From: an uncultured Bacilli bacterium
Lineage (GTDB): Bacteria; Bacillota_I; Bacilli_A; RF39; UBA660
Assembly (NCBI GenBank): GCA_948801035.1
Contig: CAQHJP010000023.1
Location: forward strand, 1-7,524
Direction of reading: 5' to 3'
Length of the DNA: 7,524 nt
Part shown: positions 6,053 to 7,524 of the stretch, one piece after another
How positions within the stretch are numbered: position 1 is the first letter of the stretch
Layout of the letters: every line of letters begins with the position of its first letter
The notes under the pieces: generated by a model
Databases searched by the model: none
The model's input: only the letters and a program-made list of their open reading frames with translations
Told to the model about the DNA's origin: nothing
Program-made: the position numbers and the translations under genes

Positions 6053-7042
6053 ATGACTTTTAAATATAATAATGTATACATTAATTCAACTTCAACTATA
6101 ACAGGTCCATACGAAAGTAAGGGTCCACTTTCTAAATATTTTGATAAAAGTTACAATGACTTTTATTTTAATACTAAAACTTGGGAACTTGCAGAAGTCA
6201 AATTAATTGAGGAATCTGTTGATATACTACTAGGTAAAATTTCAAAATTAAAAGAAGATATAGATATACATATATCAGGCGATTTACATAACCAAATAAC
6301 GGCAACAAACTATGCATCTTCTCATATTGGCATACCACTTGTTGGAATATATGCAGCTTGTGCAACAAGTGTACTTGGTCTTATACTAGCTTCTAATATG
6401 ATAGATAAATCTCAAGTTAAGAATGCTATTGTAAGTACTTCGTCACACAATAATGCAGCTGAAAAACAATTTAGATATCCAGTTGAATATGGTGGCCCAA
6501 AAAGAAAAACTACTACATTTACATCTACTGGTGCTGCAAGTGCATACCTATCTAGTGATAAAAGCAAAATCAAAGTTGAATCGGCTACACTTGGAAGCGT
6601 AGTAGATTTAAAGATTAAAGACGTATATAACATGGGAGCAGTAATGGCACCAGCAGCAGCTTTAACAATAAGTAATCATTTAAAAGATACAAAAAGAGAA
6701 ATTGATTATTATGATTTAGTATTAACTGGAGACTTAGGTATTTACGGTAAAGAAATATTAAAAGAATATATAAATACGGAATATAATATAAAACTTAAAA
6801 ATTATAACGATTGTGGAACTATGATATATGATTTGAAAAATCAACCTGTTTATGCAGGAGCATCTGGACCAGCTTGTGCTCCACTTGTTACATATTCTTA
6901 TATATTTGATGCTATGGAAAAAGGTAAAATAAATAAAGTGTTATTAGTTGCAACAGGTGCACTAATGAGTCCTACTATGGTAAATTCTAAAAACACTATT
7001 CCTGCTATAGCACATGCTATTAGTTTGGAGGTGGTAAAATGA
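6053..7042 (+). CDS. spoVAD: SpoVAD, dipicolinic-acid-binding spore protein
   Basis: Soluble, membrane-associated member of the SpoVA complex with a thiolase/ketosynthase-like fold; in B. subtilis it binds DPA directly and feeds it to the membrane channel. The 329 residues compare with about 338. Family blocks in order: GPYESKGPLSKYFDKSYND (18-36), DIHISGDLHNQITATNYAS (71-89), GIYAACATS (98-106, Cys103 at the ancestral thiolase cysteine), STSSHNNAAEKQFRYPVEYGG (128-148), MGAVMAPAAA (194-203), NDCGTMIYD (252-260, Cys254) and ATGALMSPTM (300-309). Cys103 and Cys254 align with cysteines in B. subtilis SpoVAD. It starts 1 bp after the spoVAC stop. Its TGA stop overlaps the spoVAE start as ATGA, showing translational coupling. 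If TGA were Trp only three codons would be added, so this stop alone does not set the code. No defects seen. Confidence 0.98.
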   Translation: MTFKYNNVYINSTSTITGPYESKGPLSKYFDKSYNDFYFNTKTWELAEVKLIEESVDILLGKISKLKEDIDIHISGDLHNQITATNYASSHIGIPLVGIYAACATSVLGLILASNMIDKSQVKNAIVSTSSHNNAAEKQFRYPVEYGGPKRKTTTFTSTGAASAYLSSDKSKIKVESATLGSVVDLKIKDVYNMGAVMAPAAALTISNHLKDTKREIDYYDLVLTGDLGIYGKEILKEYINTEYNIKLKNYNDCGTMIYDLKNQPVYAGASGPACAPLVTYSYIFDAMEKGKINKVLLVATGALMSPTMVNSKNTIPAIAHAISLEVVK

Positions 7043-7389
7043 TTTATCTAAATTCATTTTTATTTTGCGGATTTGTTTGTATGCTAGCTGAACTAGTTTT
7101 ATCAAACACTAAACTAACTCCAGGGCATATAACTTCAATGTTTGTTGTTATAGGTGCATTTTTAGATATATTCAATATTTATGACAAAATTATATTATGG
7201 GCTGGTGCAGGTGCCTTGGTACCTATTACAAGTTTTGGGCATTTATTAGTGCATGGTGCACTTACAACAGCAAACGATATAGGAATAATGGGCTTAATGA
7301 CAGGAATGTTTAATTTAACAGCATCAGGAATAACTGCAGCAATAGTATTTTCATTTTTACTATCTTTTATATTCAAACCAAAAGACTAA
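7039..7389 (+). CDS. spoVAE: SpoVAE (SpoVAEb type), stage V sporulation membrane protein
   Basis: Small hydrophobic SpoVA subunit, related in fold to SpoVAC, which forms the DPA transport assembly with SpoVAC and SpoVAD. Its 116 residues equal the B. subtilis SpoVAEb length. Conserved marks include LTPGHITSMFVVIGAFLDIFNIYD (26-49; LTPAHVMSSFVVIGAFLDGFGIYE in B. subtilis), AGAGALVPITSFGHLLVHGAL (55-75), GLMTGMFNLTASGITAAIVF (85-104) and the FKPKD end. Membrane segments fall near 4-22, 30-48, 53-72 and 83-112. GGAGGTG just before and an ATGA overlap with spoVAD imply coupled translation, so it is the last gene of the operon. The terminator stem begins in the last codons. Confidence 0.97.
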   Translation: MIYLNSFLFCGFVCMLAELVLSNTKLTPGHITSMFVVIGAFLDIFNIYDKIILWAGAGALVPITSFGHLLVHGALTTANDIGIMGLMTGMFNLTASGITAAIVFSFLLSFIFKPKD

Positions 7390-7405
7390 AAAAATGTCTT
7401 TTTTT
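7380..7405 (+). terminator. Rho-independent terminator of the spoVA operon
   Basis: AAAAGAC (7380-7386) pairs with GTCTTTT (7396-7402) across a 9-base A-rich loop that contains the spoVAE stop codon, then the T run continues to 7405. Because of the A run on the left arm it may also work on the opposite strand. Confidence 0.8.
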
Positions 7406-7415
7406 GTAATTATTA

Positions 7416-7444
7416 TTGCGTTATTATAAAAAATATAGTAAAAT
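7416..7444 (+). promoter_or_regulatory. SigA promoter of the tRNA-Ser gene
   Basis: TTGCGT (7416-7421) and TAAAAT (7439-7444, one base from TATAAT) are spaced by exactly 17 bp. A start near 7451 would give a leader of about 10 bases before the mature tRNA end at 7461. Confidence 0.6.
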
Positions 7445-7460
7445 GTATTTGTAGTGTTTT

Positions 7461-7524
7461 GGAGTAGTACTCAAGAGGCTGAAGAGGCGCCCCTGCTAAG
7501 GGTGTAGGTCGGGAAACTGGCGCG
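7461..7524 (+). tRNA. tRNA-Ser(GCU), 3' end cut by window edge
   Basis: Acceptor strand GGAGTAG (7461-7467), D stem CTC/GAG (7470-7472, 7484-7486), anticodon stem CGCCC (7488-7492) with GGGTG (7500-7504), and the loop CTGCTAA with anticodon GCT (7495-7497), which reads AGC/AGU serine codons. A long variable arm begins at 7505, as in class II serine tRNAs. The T arm and 3' acceptor strand are outside the window. Confidence 0.93.

Overview
The window comes from a very AT-rich, endospore-forming Bacillota. Three sporulation blocks show this: a spoIIA-type pair (STAS protein plus sigma factor) and a spoVAC-AD-AE operon, all in the usual order. All three stop codons end genes (TAA, TAG, TGA) and Trp is TGG, so the code is standard rather than Mycoplasma-type. 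I cannot name the genus. The small SpoVA set, the short sigma factor and the missing spoIIAB suggest a lineage with a reduced sporulation gene set.

Layout, all on the + strand. 1-2283: uvrA, cut at its 5' end by the window edge, closed by a hairpin terminator. 2284-2461: a non-coding gap with the terminator and a weak promoter candidate. 2462-4465: an unrecognised 667-residue secreted, membrane-anchored protein with a signal peptide, a beta-rich part resembling a discoidin fold, a possible Ig-like segment, about 240 residues of coiled coil and one C-terminal membrane helix. 4466-4532: a control region with a perfect Spo0A box and SigH/SigA-like elements. 4533-5543: a SpoIIAA-like STAS protein followed 9 bp later by a SigF-like sigma factor, with a strong terminator at the sigma stop codon. 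5566-7389: a forespore-type (SigG-like) promoter candidate and tightly packed spoVAC, spoVAD and spoVAE, then a terminator. 7416-7524: a promoter and the first 64 bases of a tRNA-Ser(GCU) gene cut by the window end.

How the parts work together: Spo0A (and possibly SigH) would switch on the STAS-sigma pair early in sporulation. The sigma factor would start forespore transcription, and the forespore SpoVA proteins would then move dipicolinic acid into the spore. The most notable point is that spoIIAB, the anti-sigma kinase normally sitting between spoIIAA and sigF, is absent here, and the sigma factor is also short at its N-terminus. The second is the uncharacterised surface coiled-coil protein just upstream, whose 3' end contains part of the spoIIA control region. 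The rest is conventional.
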